A stretch of 31,155 nucleotides of DNA from the IMG/VR virus record IMGVR_UViG_3300029448_000233, positions 1 through 31,155 of that record, one strand, 5' to 3'. The position numbers were made by a program, and so were the translations under genes. The notes under the pieces were generated by a model, which saw only the letters and a list, made by a program, of their open reading frames with translations, was not told where the DNA came from and ran no database searches. Below, one piece after another: positions 1 to 9,201 of this stretch (the first letter of the stretch is position 1; each line of letters opens with the position of its first letter). Source of the stretch: a virus.

Positions 1-740
1 GCACTAGCTGTAGCTGAGTTTGCGGCAGCTGTGGCAGAGTTGGCAGCTGAAGTAGAAGATGTAGTTGCTGTTGCAGCATCAACAATTAAAGACCATTTAG
101 CACTATCGGTGTTAGTAGTTAATGGTTGTGAACCAGATGAAGTATGAGCAACAGTTGCAATAAAAATATTATTAGTAGAAGTATCTTTGACAAGATCTCT
201 AACTGCGTAAGTAGTAGAGGCAGCCCAGTTACCTTTAAAAGTTCCAAGTTCTTGAGTTACAGCAATCTCTCCAGAACTATCGAATGCTAGAATTTTATTC
301 GCTCTATTAGTTGCATCAACTGTAAATTCAGTCGATGTCATAGTATTTGTTCTTGATAGTTTTAAAGATCTATCAACTTGTTCTTGTAATTCTTGAGATA
401 TAGAAGTTACTTTATCATGTGCAGTCTCAATAGTATCTGCACTCATTGGATCATTATCAATAAGATCCATTGCTTGAGTTTGTGGTGTAGATCTTCTTAA
501 AACAACAGTTTCAGTTCCACTTGGAATATTACCAGATGTGAAAGTTACAGTTCCAGAATTATTTCCAACTCCAGCAACATTATAATGAGTACCTTTAGAC
601 TTTACAGTCTCAGATCCAGTTGCAGATCTTATAATTACCTGGATGTCATCATCATCAGTAATTTTAAAATTATAAGTAAAGGCTGATGTAGATCCATTTC
701 CAGAATAACTGTTTTTTATTATTGTAGTTGATATAGTCAT
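1..740 (-). CDS. Tail fibre protein, N-terminal part (cut by window edge)
   Basis: The frame is open from ATG at 740 to the window edge, giving 246 codons with no stop. It begins MTISTTIIKNSYSGNGSTSA and continues with a beta-rich segment of the kind found at the N-terminus of T7 gp17-like fibres, which attach the fibre to the tail. A segment at about residues 175-215 contains GNWAASTTYAVRDLV, then HTSSGSQP and a later W; this pattern resembles small carbohydrate-binding (CBM5/12-like) modules. The visible end is an Ala/Ser/Thr-rich repeat, typical of a fibre shaft. It starts 2 bases after the stop of the 981-aa virion gene in late-operon order. The receptor-binding C-terminus lies outside the window. 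The tail-fibre call is firm; the carbohydrate-binding reading is inference. Confidence 0.8.
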   Translation of the reverse strand, partial: MTISTTIIKNSYSGNGSTSAFTYNFKITDDDDIQVIIRSATGSETVKSKGTHYNVAGVGNNSGTVTFTSGNIPSGTETVVLRRSTPQTQAMDLIDNDPMSADTIETAHDKVTSISQELQEQVDRSLKLSRTNTMTSTEFTVDATNRANKILAFDSSGEIAVTQELGTFKGNWAASTTYAVRDLVKDTSTNNIFIATVAHTSSGSQPLTTNTDSAKWSLIVDAATATTSSTSAANSATAAANSATAS

Positions 741-741
741 G

Positions 742-3687
742 TTAATTTATTTGTTTATCTCCTTGTTGTTTCATCCATTTGTTTCCAGCTTGTATTTCAG
801 CTCTTGCTTCAATAGCTTCAAACATTTCTAATTCTTTAAATTCTAGTTTTGCGTCTGTCTTTGCATCTTCAACAGCATCTTTAAATAACACCAATTTATA
901 TGATTGATCTGTTTCGTTTATGTATGTTGGATCTTCTAATAATTCTTCTAAATATTGTCTAACATATTCACCAGTATAATAAACTAAGGTTGCATATTCT
1001 TCTTCTTTTAAAACAACATTAACTGGAATACCATAATCCAAATCACCTTCAACTGTTTCAGTATCAATACTGTAAGCATTGACCATTATTTTTTTTCTAA
1101 CTTTTTTTGGATTGTAACCAATCTCAGCAGCTTCAATATTTGCTGGATGCTCTTCCATAGAAGAAACAAAACCAAATTTTGGAACTGGTAATCCTAACCA
1201 GTCTCTATCTAAATATAAATCATTTTCAAATCCAGGTATCATTTTCTGGAGCATTGATTTAAACTCTATATTTAGTTTTCTAAAATCATCTTTATTAACT
1301 AAACCATAATTTTCTGTTTCAACTTTTTCTGATCCAAGATCATCAAAGTATGATAGCAGCATTCCGTAAGGCATCATGCCACTAATAATCTTTTTACCTT
1401 CTTTAATTGCTACTTCAGATTTAGTATTACTCATCTTCATGTTTGATTGAAGATCTGCTAATCTACCAGCACCATTAAGAACTGATGTATTTAAAAGGTT
1501 TTCTCCAATAGAGACAGCATAAGCAGTTAAAAAATTATAAAATTCTTTGTGTGTATTTTCCCAGCCAGACCAATCTTCTTGCATGTTATTAATAATAGCT
1601 CCAATATCAGCTGCTATTGCTGCTAACATTATTGCTGGCTCAAAACCATTTAAACTTAACTGAAGTTTAGATCCAGTAAGACCAGTTAATTCTTGTATCT
1701 CATCTGATAAAAAATTATGAAATCTAAAAGATTTAGGTTGAGCATTTTTAGCCTTTTTTAATTCGTATTTTTTTCTTCCTCTTAAATCAACATCTGATCC
1801 GTGAAATGTTCCAAAGTAACCTAATGGAACAAAGGTTGCCATAAAGGCCCATCCCATAACTGATTTAGCTTTTGCTATTTCAGCTTCAGCACCACCTTTT
1901 TTTAGAGCTTCTCTATGACTTCTTAAAATTCTATTTGCACCTGGAGATCTTTCCAAAACTGCTCCAAGTATATTTCCTGGAGTTCTTAAAAAAGTAAAAT
2001 ATTGTGATGATAAAATTGTTATCGGATTTAATGCTTTTATATTTTTTAAATCTGATACAGCACCAGTTAAATCTCCAACAATATCATTTCGTTTTTGCAA
2101 AGGAGTTTGAAAAGTTCTTCTTTGTGCTGCTTCAAAAGCAGTTTTAGTCATTGTCTTGTCTGGATTAGTAACTAAAGCTGCTAAATAATCTGCTGCTTTA
2201 TTTCTACTTAAACTACCCATCTTAATATTTTTAAGAGTATCTCTAAAAGCTAAAGCATAGAGCTCACTTTGATATGCAGAGTTTTTAAAATAGTTATCTG
2301 CATTCTGTAAAAATTTATAAGGCAGTCTATCAATAGTTAAAATTCTTCCGCTAACATCTACAAACTTTCCTAATACTGTATCTTGACTAACACCAAAAGC
2401 ATCTGCTGATAAAGCATTGACTGGACTTTCAAATTTAGTTCCAGCAATTTGACTTTCAACACCTGGAGCATTCTTATAAGTTTTTAATGGATTAGAACTT
2501 AATGGTTTAATTGATTTCCATTTTTGACTAAAGGCTCTAAACATATTTGTTGCTGCGAGGTGTTCACCAAAAGCAGCAGCTATATCTTCATACTCAGCAA
2601 CACTATCGACAGTTTTACCGCCATACATTCTAGCAGCAATCTTTCTTTCAGTTCTTTCCATTGCTTTATAGATCCAGTTACCACCAATGTTTTTTACATG
2701 TGTCATTGGACCAATCAAAATATTGTTTAAGAATATTTCAACTAAAGCATCTGAAGTTTTTGAACCAAAACTTTTTTCTGCAAATTTAATTTTACTTGCT
2801 AGGCCAGGTGTCTCTCCATACAACTCAGCAATTTTTATAATTTGCTCTTTGCCTCCTAAATTCATTAGGATGTTTTTTCTATTTAATTCGTCTAAATTAA
2901 TATTTTTAATTATGCTGGTGTTATTAGGCTCTTTCATAATATTAAGAGCTCTAGCTGTTTCTGTTTGAACACCTTTATAAATTTTAGTTAATTCAGCAGT
3001 CAAAGCATGTTGTTGAGCAAACTCTAAAGCATTCTTACTATTATCTCCGCCTTCAGATAATAATTTATTTTTTAATAATGCTAACTTTTCATGCTGTGTA
3101 ATTAATAAATTTTTTGCTGCTTTTATTTCATGTGCATTTAAAGCAGAGCCTGGTGTTAATTTTAAAAGATTAGCAGCTAACGTATCTGAGTTAGTTCCTA
3201 ACAAAGTTGAAAGTTCGTTAGTTTCTTTCCAGGTTACAACACCTCTATTTTGTTTTGCAATACTATTTTTATATTGATTACCAAGAACTCTTATGCTGGA
3301 TAATACATCATCGCTACTATTAATTTTATTAAAATTTAATATATCGCTTTCATTACCATCAAGTTTAGCTTCTTTTAAAATTCTTTCATCATCTTGTAAA
3401 AACTCATCAACCTTCTTCTGTGAAGTTGGTTTTGGCATTTTAACTTTGCTTACAATCTTAGGAGCTAAGTTAGGAGCAACACTTGATCCATCAATACCAA
3501 AGTCAGCAGTATTTTTACCAATATTTATTGGTTTAGATTTACCAGCTTGTATTTTTTCAATTTTACCTTGAGCTTCTTCTAATAAAGTTTTAGTCTCATC
3601 CTTTGTAAATTTTTCTGTGCCTTCAGGAAATTGTTTTGGTTTTACCTTACTCTTTCCAATGGCATTAATTATAGCCTTAACTACCAT
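742..3687 (-). CDS. Giant internal virion protein (gp16-like position) with polyvalent-protein domain
   Basis: This 981-aa protein sits last before the tail fibre, where T7-like phages encode the large ejection protein gp16. A segment at about residues 319-350 (VEIFLNNILIGPMTHVKNIG and onward) matches the 'LSxPKTHxxN' type of region found in large polyvalent phage proteins. Two hydrophobic stretches follow, near residues 609-632 (VMGWAFMATFVPLGYFGTF) and 679-697 (FEPAIMLAAIAADIGAII). They would suit a protein that enters the host envelope during DNA ejection. The C-terminal 150 residues are acidic. No lytic transglycosylase motif was seen, unlike T7 gp16. The virion and ejection role is inferred from gene order and domain type; no enzymatic activity is assigned. 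Confidence 0.65.
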   Translation of the reverse strand: MVVKAIINAIGKSKVKPKQFPEGTEKFTKDETKTLLEEAQGKIEKIQAGKSKPINIGKNTADFGIDGSSVAPNLAPKIVSKVKMPKPTSQKKVDEFLQDDERILKEAKLDGNESDILNFNKINSSDDVLSSIRVLGNQYKNSIAKQNRGVVTWKETNELSTLLGTNSDTLAANLLKLTPGSALNAHEIKAAKNLLITQHEKLALLKNKLLSEGGDNSKNALEFAQQHALTAELTKIYKGVQTETARALNIMKEPNNTSIIKNINLDELNRKNILMNLGGKEQIIKIAELYGETPGLASKIKFAEKSFGSKTSDALVEIFLNNILIGPMTHVKNIGGNWIYKAMERTERKIAARMYGGKTVDSVAEYEDIAAAFGEHLAATNMFRAFSQKWKSIKPLSSNPLKTYKNAPGVESQIAGTKFESPVNALSADAFGVSQDTVLGKFVDVSGRILTIDRLPYKFLQNADNYFKNSAYQSELYALAFRDTLKNIKMGSLSRNKAADYLAALVTNPDKTMTKTAFEAAQRRTFQTPLQKRNDIVGDLTGAVSDLKNIKALNPITILSSQYFTFLRTPGNILGAVLERSPGANRILRSHREALKKGGAEAEIAKAKSVMGWAFMATFVPLGYFGTFHGSDVDLRGRKKYELKKAKNAQPKSFRFHNFLSDEIQELTGLTGSKLQLSLNGFEPAIMLAAIAADIGAIINNMQEDWSGWENTHKEFYNFLTAYAVSIGENLLNTSVLNGAGRLADLQSNMKMSNTKSEVAIKEGKKIISGMMPYGMLLSYFDDLGSEKVETENYGLVNKDDFRKLNIEFKSMLQKMIPGFENDLYLDRDWLGLPVPKFGFVSSMEEHPANIEAAEIGYNPKKVRKKIMVNAYSIDTETVEGDLDYGIPVNVVLKEEEYATLVYYTGEYVRQYLEELLEDPTYINETDQSYKLVLFKDAVEDAKTDAKLEFKELEMFEAIEARAEIQAGNKWMKQQGDKQIN

Positions 3688-3745
3688 GTTTTTTTATTCC
3701 TATGATTTTTGAAAATAAATATTTGAAGCTATTTATTTATTACTA

Positions 3746-6616
3746 TTAATTTGTCGTTTGTGAAATAGTATTGTTTTTCATACTATCCGATACTGCTTGA
3801 GCTCCCCAGGTTGCTAAACTTACTCCACCAAGTAATTCAAACAGAGGTTGACTTGAACTTTGTACTCCAACTTTCATCTCATCTGATAATTCTAAAACTG
3901 TAACTGGAATATCATCAATAGGATCTAGGTCCACCATATCGTTTATTTCGTCATCAAAAACTTTTCTACCTAATTTATCATCATAAACTTTAGCATTCCA
4001 TTTCTTGGCATACTTTTTCATGTAGCTTGGAATAGTTTTGTTATATAAATCAAACTTACCTTTACCTGATCCCATTATTTCTGCTTTATCATAATTAACA
4101 GCACCTTGAATAGCATCTTCATCAGTAGCATCCATAACCATTTGTTGAAACTCTGGAAACTTTTTAGATCCAACATCTTTTTCATATTTCTTTAATGTTT
4201 CAAAAAATACTCCTTCTTTGTCTAAATTTGGATTAAAATTAACTGTTTTAAATATAGTTCCTTCATCATCTGCAAAAGTAATTCTTGCAGATCCTGGACC
4301 ATTAGGAATAGCCACTATGCTTTTAAGTTTATTTATTTCTTGACCATATCTATTAGCAGCAAGCTCTCCTTTAGGAATAGCAATAGCATCAAAGCCATTA
4401 TCAGCAGCATATCTAGTTAATCTCTTAATAGTGAACTCATACCAACTGTTTTTAAATGGAAAGTCTTTTAATACTTTATCTCTATTTGCATATCTCATTT
4501 CATCGGCAGCTCTTGATGTTGAGTTAGCACTAGCAAACATATCTGTTTTAGATGCTTGTAATAAATCTGATTGCATCTCTTCAACTGTTAAAACTTTTAA
4601 AGGAGGTTTTTTCATACCTCTATCAATTTCTCTTGTCTTAAATCTTACATGAGCAAACTCATTTGGTCTGTTAAAATGAGGAGAGTTAAAATCAATAGAT
4701 GTTTTCACTTCTGATTTAACTTTATTACCAGCAAGTGTACCAAATTCTCCTTCAAGTATTGCTGGAGTAGTTCCTTCTTTATTTTTAATTTTAAATACTA
4801 GCTCTGTATAATTTTCTCCTCCAGGAGAAGTATATCTTTCATATACTGGCTGATTAGATCCACCTTCGCCACTTAATTTATAATTTCTTATTTCATCTTC
4901 TAAATGAAGTCTTTCTAATTCAAGATTATCAATTTCGTATTTAGCAATTTTTTTATATTTATATTTTAAATCAATTTGTTCTAAACTATTTGAAGAAACA
5001 ATATATCTTTCTGTATATTCGTTTCCAGCTCCATCTTTAGAAACATAATTATAATCATCTTGAGGAAATTTTTTTAAAGCTTGTTGGTCTAATTCAATTA
5101 CATGACCAGTAAATTTACCAGTCTCCATATCTTTCCAAGGCTCTAATAAAGCATTAATAGTTTTCCATTTAGTTCCAGTTCCTAACATCTCTGCATCATT
5201 ATCCATTGCATCTATCAATGGATTTCTTACTGTAGATTGCCAATCTGTTGGTATAACTCTATCTATTGTTTTTCCATCTATTCCTGGAACTTCATAATTA
5301 ATATATCTAATATTATATTTGTCATAGTTAGGACTTACAGCATCTGCTAAATCGCTATCTCTCCATCTTGTTTCATAATCATCAACAAGTTTTCGTAATT
5401 CTGTATTTAAACCAACTGGAGCATCAGCTGAAAATTTAGTTTCAGACACATCTATTCTATTGTTATTGATAATGTCTAAAACTCTTTGTTTATCAAATTT
5501 TGTTTTTGCATCTCCGCCAATCAATCTGTCCAGGTCCATCCATTTCAATTCACTTTCTTTAACACCTGGAGTATTTTTAATTGTATTATAAATTTGTTCT
5601 CCAGTTCCAGTTGGTGGAAGTTTCTCTGCTGCATCTACAACAGCTGATTTAAACATTGGAATATTATCAACTGCATTAACGATAGCTTTTAATGGTGATC
5701 CTTCAGCTTCATTATCAGCAGTCATACCGATAGTAGCACCAGTAGTAGCTGTCATAGCTGGAACATATTGCTTCATAAATTTAAAGGCATCTATAATACC
5801 TGGAATAGCTGCTGAGAATGCTCCATATTCTAATGCCTGGACCACTTCATCTGCTATCTTATCTTCTGGTGTATCTGGTAAAATTCCAATTAGATTTTTT
5901 AGTTCTATAATATCTTTAGAGAAAAACTCTTGAGAGAATGTACTTTCTGCACCCATAATTTTATCTTCAATTCCGATTGCTCCACCAACACCACCAGAGA
6001 TAAAAAATGCTGGATATTTTGGAATACCAGCAGCTCTTAACTTATTATAAATTGGAATAGAGTAGAGTAGGTCTTGGCCCATTACTCCAACTAATTGAGA
6101 AACAAAATTATCGTCTTTTTTAAATTCGTTTAAGTATTCTCTAGCTTCTCCTAGATTATTTGAAATATTATTAGCAAAATCATAAACTTGTTTTTCATTA
6201 GCTTCATTTAAAAAACCTTCTGGCATACCAGTTGCTAACGGAGCTTTGTCTAAAGCTTTCACAAATAATGGCATTAAATTTGTTGCAACATCTGCACCAT
6301 TAACAACAGCAGTTGCTAAACTTAAAACTGTATCTTTACCAGTCTCAAGCATAAAATCGCTAACATTACCAAAAAATTCTTTTTGTACTTCTGGTGTTGC
6401 ATGTCTTGCAATCCATTCTTCTTTAGTACCGCCTTCACCTAAAAACTTATCAAAACTTTCAAAATTAACTACTCCAGCATCTGGATGATTTTCATAACCT
6501 TCAAGAGTTGAGGTGTCCATTTTATTTTTTGTAAGAAGTTTGTAAGCATCACCTTCTCTTATTTTTCTTTTAGTAAAATCTGGTAAGTAAATATTATTTA
6601 TTAAATCAGTCATCAA
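3746..6616 (-). CDS. Large internal virion protein with polyvalent-protein signature domains
   Basis: This is a 956-aa protein. Residues about 340-395 contain an IYNTIKNTPGVKESELKW-type block followed by a helix ending NNNRIDVSE. About residues 600-760 contain a second conserved block with HFNRPNEFAHVRF, then VEEMQSDLLQ, then WYEFTIKRLTRYAADNGFD and an R-Y-G triad. Both blocks are typical of the very large polyvalent proteins of phages and plasmids; their biochemical role is not established. Hydrophobic stretches lie near residues 95-120 and 180-215. The gene overlaps the upstream 557-aa gene by 4 bases (ATGA). Its place between the gp14/gp15-like genes and the 981-aa gene argues for an ejected internal virion protein. 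The domain assignment is from memory of the motif pattern. Confidence 0.65.
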   Translation of the reverse strand: MMTDLINNIYLPDFTKRKIREGDAYKLLTKNKMDTSTLEGYENHPDAGVVNFESFDKFLGEGGTKEEWIARHATPEVQKEFFGNVSDFMLETGKDTVLSLATAVVNGADVATNLMPLFVKALDKAPLATGMPEGFLNEANEKQVYDFANNISNNLGEAREYLNEFKKDDNFVSQLVGVMGQDLLYSIPIYNKLRAAGIPKYPAFFISGGVGGAIGIEDKIMGAESTFSQEFFSKDIIELKNLIGILPDTPEDKIADEVVQALEYGAFSAAIPGIIDAFKFMKQYVPAMTATTGATIGMTADNEAEGSPLKAIVNAVDNIPMFKSAVVDAAEKLPPTGTGEQIYNTIKNTPGVKESELKWMDLDRLIGGDAKTKFDKQRVLDIINNNRIDVSETKFSADAPVGLNTELRKLVDDYETRWRDSDLADAVSPNYDKYNIRYINYEVPGIDGKTIDRVIPTDWQSTVRNPLIDAMDNDAEMLGTGTKWKTINALLEPWKDMETGKFTGHVIELDQQALKKFPQDDYNYVSKDGAGNEYTERYIVSSNSLEQIDLKYKYKKIAKYEIDNLELERLHLEDEIRNYKLSGEGGSNQPVYERYTSPGGENYTELVFKIKNKEGTTPAILEGEFGTLAGNKVKSEVKTSIDFNSPHFNRPNEFAHVRFKTREIDRGMKKPPLKVLTVEEMQSDLLQASKTDMFASANSTSRAADEMRYANRDKVLKDFPFKNSWYEFTIKRLTRYAADNGFDAIAIPKGELAANRYGQEINKLKSIVAIPNGPGSARITFADDEGTIFKTVNFNPNLDKEGVFFETLKKYEKDVGSKKFPEFQQMVMDATDEDAIQGAVNYDKAEIMGSGKGKFDLYNKTIPSYMKKYAKKWNAKVYDDKLGRKVFDDEINDMVDLDPIDDIPVTVLELSDEMKVGVQSSSQPLFELLGGVSLATWGAQAVSDSMKNNTISQTTN

Positions 6617-8286
6617 TCTATTTTTTTATTTTTCTTTTTAATTTTATTAATTTTAACACCTGGTTTAGTTGCAAATACAAAAGGATCTTCGCCTGGAGGA
6701 GCTACTTCTGATCTTATTGCAAATACATCTCTTGCAAAATTTATTTGATCTAAACTTTCCATCATTATTTTTGCATCTGTATTTGTTTGATTAGAATTTT
6801 TATATTCTTCTAAAACTCTTGAGGCAACTTGGTCAAAATATGAATTATCAGTTAATGCTTTTGTCCAATCCTCTTGTTTTTCTGGAAAAACTAAACTATC
6901 TAAAGTTGGTATAAGAGATGTATGGAATTGTTCTTCTAAAGTTTCTAAGTAAGCATCTTCTGGAGTAACACCATTTAATACTTTTTTAGTATAGGCTTGA
7001 TTTATAAATTTTTCATTAGTTGCAATAAATTGAGCAATCGCTTGAGCATTTCTACTATTTACGTTTGAGATGTTTCTAATATTAGAATTTATTAACTGTG
7101 AATAAAATTTAAAATCTTTATGACTTGCAAAATCTCCTTTCGATTTATCAATTAAAGCATTAAAGTCAGCAGTATCATCCATAGCCATATTTTTTAAAAC
7201 ATTGTTGTCCAGGATGTATGACTTTTTAATATCATCTAATTGCTGAATAGTTGTTGCAGAATATAATTGTGTAGTGATTGCCATATACAGCTCATCATCA
7301 GTCATTCCATCTTGATCTTTGTCAACCAAGAAAGTTGATGCTTTAATAAACATCGCCTCATTAATTATACCATCTTCAAATAACTGATATAACTCATTGC
7401 CAGTTGGTAATTCGTTTTTAGAAAACTCATCATCTGGATTTTTTTGATAATTACTTATTCGATAAAGAACTTCTGAAAATGCACCTATTTGAGTTCTTTG
7501 ATCTCTTAATTCTGCAAGTTTATTTTCTTCATCTTTATTAAATCGTTTTGCAACTAAAGCATATTTAGCTTTTTGTAAATACTCTTTAGCTTCTTCTACT
7601 CCAACAGCCTCTATTAATGCTTGTTCATTTTCAAGAACACCTTTTGGATTAATGTTAAGCTCTGTATTTAACATTAATTTATTTTTAATTTTCTTTTTTT
7701 GTTTAACTAATGCTTTATATTCTTTTACTCCAATATATTTTTCATAACCTTTGTTATTAGTTAAATTTTCAAAAGCAATAGTTCCAATGGCTACTTCAGC
7801 TTGATCTTTAGAAAGCATTTGAGCAATAGATGTATCAAAAGCATCTCCAACAGTTAAAGTAAATTGTTCAATATTATTTGTTGAAACTGCACCATTTAAT
7901 TTAGGAACTAATATAGCTGCATTTTTAGAAATTTCATTTTTTAATAATCTTTGTACTGGAACACTTTGACCATTTAAAAATTTTTTAAAATTACTTGGCT
8001 CTAAATCTTTTAATAATTTATTAGGAGCATCTGTATCTATACTATCTTTATATACAGAATATTTTTTATCCATCTCAAGTTTAATTTGAGGATAAATTTT
8101 ATTTACATTATTTTGATCTTCAATCGCATACATTTCTTTTTGAATAGATGAGATTGATTTTGCAATATCTGTAACAGCTGCACCTCTTTGAGTTGCTAAA
8201 GACATTGGTAACGCAAGAGCAGAAGTTCTTGGTGTAGCACTTTCTTGAACTTTTGCCTGGCTATTAAATATTTCTAATTTTGCCAT
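6613..8286 (-). CDS. Internal virion protein (gp15-like position)
   Basis: This 557-aa protein is strongly helical, rich in Lys, Glu, Asn and Gln, and lacks a signal peptide or membrane segment. It begins MAKLEIFNSQAKVQESA and ends in a lysine-rich tail (KINKIKKKNKK). It lies directly after the gp14-like gene (stop and start share 8286) and before two giant proteins, matching the order of ejectosome genes in T7-like podoviruses, where gp15 forms a tube through the periplasm. No motif was recognised, so the call rests on position, size and helical character. Confidence 0.55.
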   Translation of the reverse strand: MAKLEIFNSQAKVQESATPRTSALALPMSLATQRGAAVTDIAKSISSIQKEMYAIEDQNNVNKIYPQIKLEMDKKYSVYKDSIDTDAPNKLLKDLEPSNFKKFLNGQSVPVQRLLKNEISKNAAILVPKLNGAVSTNNIEQFTLTVGDAFDTSIAQMLSKDQAEVAIGTIAFENLTNNKGYEKYIGVKEYKALVKQKKKIKNKLMLNTELNINPKGVLENEQALIEAVGVEEAKEYLQKAKYALVAKRFNKDEENKLAELRDQRTQIGAFSEVLYRISNYQKNPDDEFSKNELPTGNELYQLFEDGIINEAMFIKASTFLVDKDQDGMTDDELYMAITTQLYSATTIQQLDDIKKSYILDNNVLKNMAMDDTADFNALIDKSKGDFASHKDFKFYSQLINSNIRNISNVNSRNAQAIAQFIATNEKFINQAYTKKVLNGVTPEDAYLETLEEQFHTSLIPTLDSLVFPEKQEDWTKALTDNSYFDQVASRVLEEYKNSNQTNTDAKIMMESLDQINFARDVFAIRSEVAPPGEDPFVFATKPGVKINKIKKKNKKID

Positions 8287-8756
8287 TATGTAATTACTAA
8301 CCTTCCAGCATCTTGAGATTTAGATCCCATAGTTAGTAAGCTTCCAGCAGCTGCCATATATTGTGTATTAGCTGTCATCTTACCTTTAAATTCTTCACCT
8401 CTACCTCTAGCTTCAATTAGTAGAGATTGATTAATTTGATCTTGGACTGCAACTTTAGAATTGTAATCTGCTATTGCTAAATCAAAAGATTGTAATTGTT
8501 TATTTCTTAAAGCAACTATAAACGGAGTTGTTCCAGCTCTCATTTCTGCACCAGATCTTAAAGACTTTACAAAAAAATCTGAATATTGTTGATCTTGTTG
8601 ATCTAGTAATCTTGGCTTCTCAACTGTTTCATATACCTTTTGTTTTACAGCTGCTTTTTTTCTTTCGTATAAAGCTTCTTCGTAAGCTACACTTGAATTG
8701 TATTTACCAATTGTTTTTGCTCCTTGAGCAGCAGCTATATTACCTAGAAAACTCAT
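8286..8756 (-). CDS. Internal virion protein (gp14-like), 156 aa
   Basis: The start MSFLGNIAAAQGAKTIGKYN at 8756 is preferred over an upstream in-frame ATG at 8798 that would extend 42 bases into the neighbouring gene. The sequence is Ala- and Gln-rich and helical, with repeated charged helices (YEEALYERKKAAVKQKVYE). Small proteins of this type follow the gp13-like gene in T7-like phages and form part of the ejectosome. The gene overlaps the upstream GNAT-like gene by 17 bases and its stop touches the next start. The assignment is by size, order and composition. Confidence 0.55.
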   Translation of the reverse strand: MSFLGNIAAAQGAKTIGKYNSSVAYEEALYERKKAAVKQKVYETVEKPRLLDQQDQQYSDFFVKSLRSGAEMRAGTTPFIVALRNKQLQSFDLAIADYNSKVAVQDQINQSLLIEARGRGEEFKGKMTANTQYMAAAGSLLTMGSKSQDAGRLVIT

Positions 8757-9201
8757 AAATTTTTGCCATCCTATAATAGTTAGTTTGGTCTGGACCATAC
8801 ATGGTCATCAAACCTTCATTTTTTAAACCAAGCCATTCGGCAAACCGAATACCAGTTATAAATTCTTCTTTAACTGCTGTTTGCAATCTCCAAACTTCGT
8901 TATTCTTACAAAGTAAGTCTAATCTTCTCTTGACCGCAGAAGCTGATTTAATTTTATAGTTATGAACTTTTTTACTTGCCATAACCCAGCCTTCAGCAAC
9001 TCCATCCCAAAGAGGAATAATCCCACCAGAAAGTATAGGCTCATTGTCAGCCAATAAAGTGAATGACAGGCCAAAAACTTTAGTATCAATTCTAGTTTCC
9101 GTATAACTTGCATCTATATCCATTAATTTATGGTTTAATCCAAACTCAACCATTTCATCACCATGATGTCTCTCGTAAGGAATTATTTTAAAATTAGCCA
9201 T
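8740..9201 (-). CDS. GNAT-fold protein, T7 gp13-like
   Basis: This 153-aa protein shows the general outline of a GNAT acetyltransferase: a central beta hairpin (FTLLADNEPILSGGIIPLWD), a helix around residues 95-110, then EEFITGIRFAEWLGLKNEG, where acetyltransferases have the substrate-binding motif. The acetyl-CoA loop is not convincing, so it may be a structural relative without activity. T7 gp13 lies at the same place just before gp14 and belongs to the same broad fold group. The start overlaps the upstream tail gene by 8 bases. The role in virion assembly is inferred from gene order. Confidence 0.6.
   Translation of the reverse strand: MANFKIIPYERHHGDEMVEFGLNHKLMDIDASYTETRIDTKVFGLSFTLLADNEPILSGGIIPLWDGVAEGWVMASKKVHNYKIKSASAVKRRLDLLCKNNEVWRLQTAVKEEFITGIRFAEWLGLKNEGLMTMYGPDQTNYYRMAKIYEFSR

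Noticed and set aside
2524-3571. Plus-strand reading frames opposite the 981-aa gene
   Set aside because: They lie fully antisense to a long well-supported gene and have shadow-frame composition (Ser/Leu/Phe/Ile-rich).
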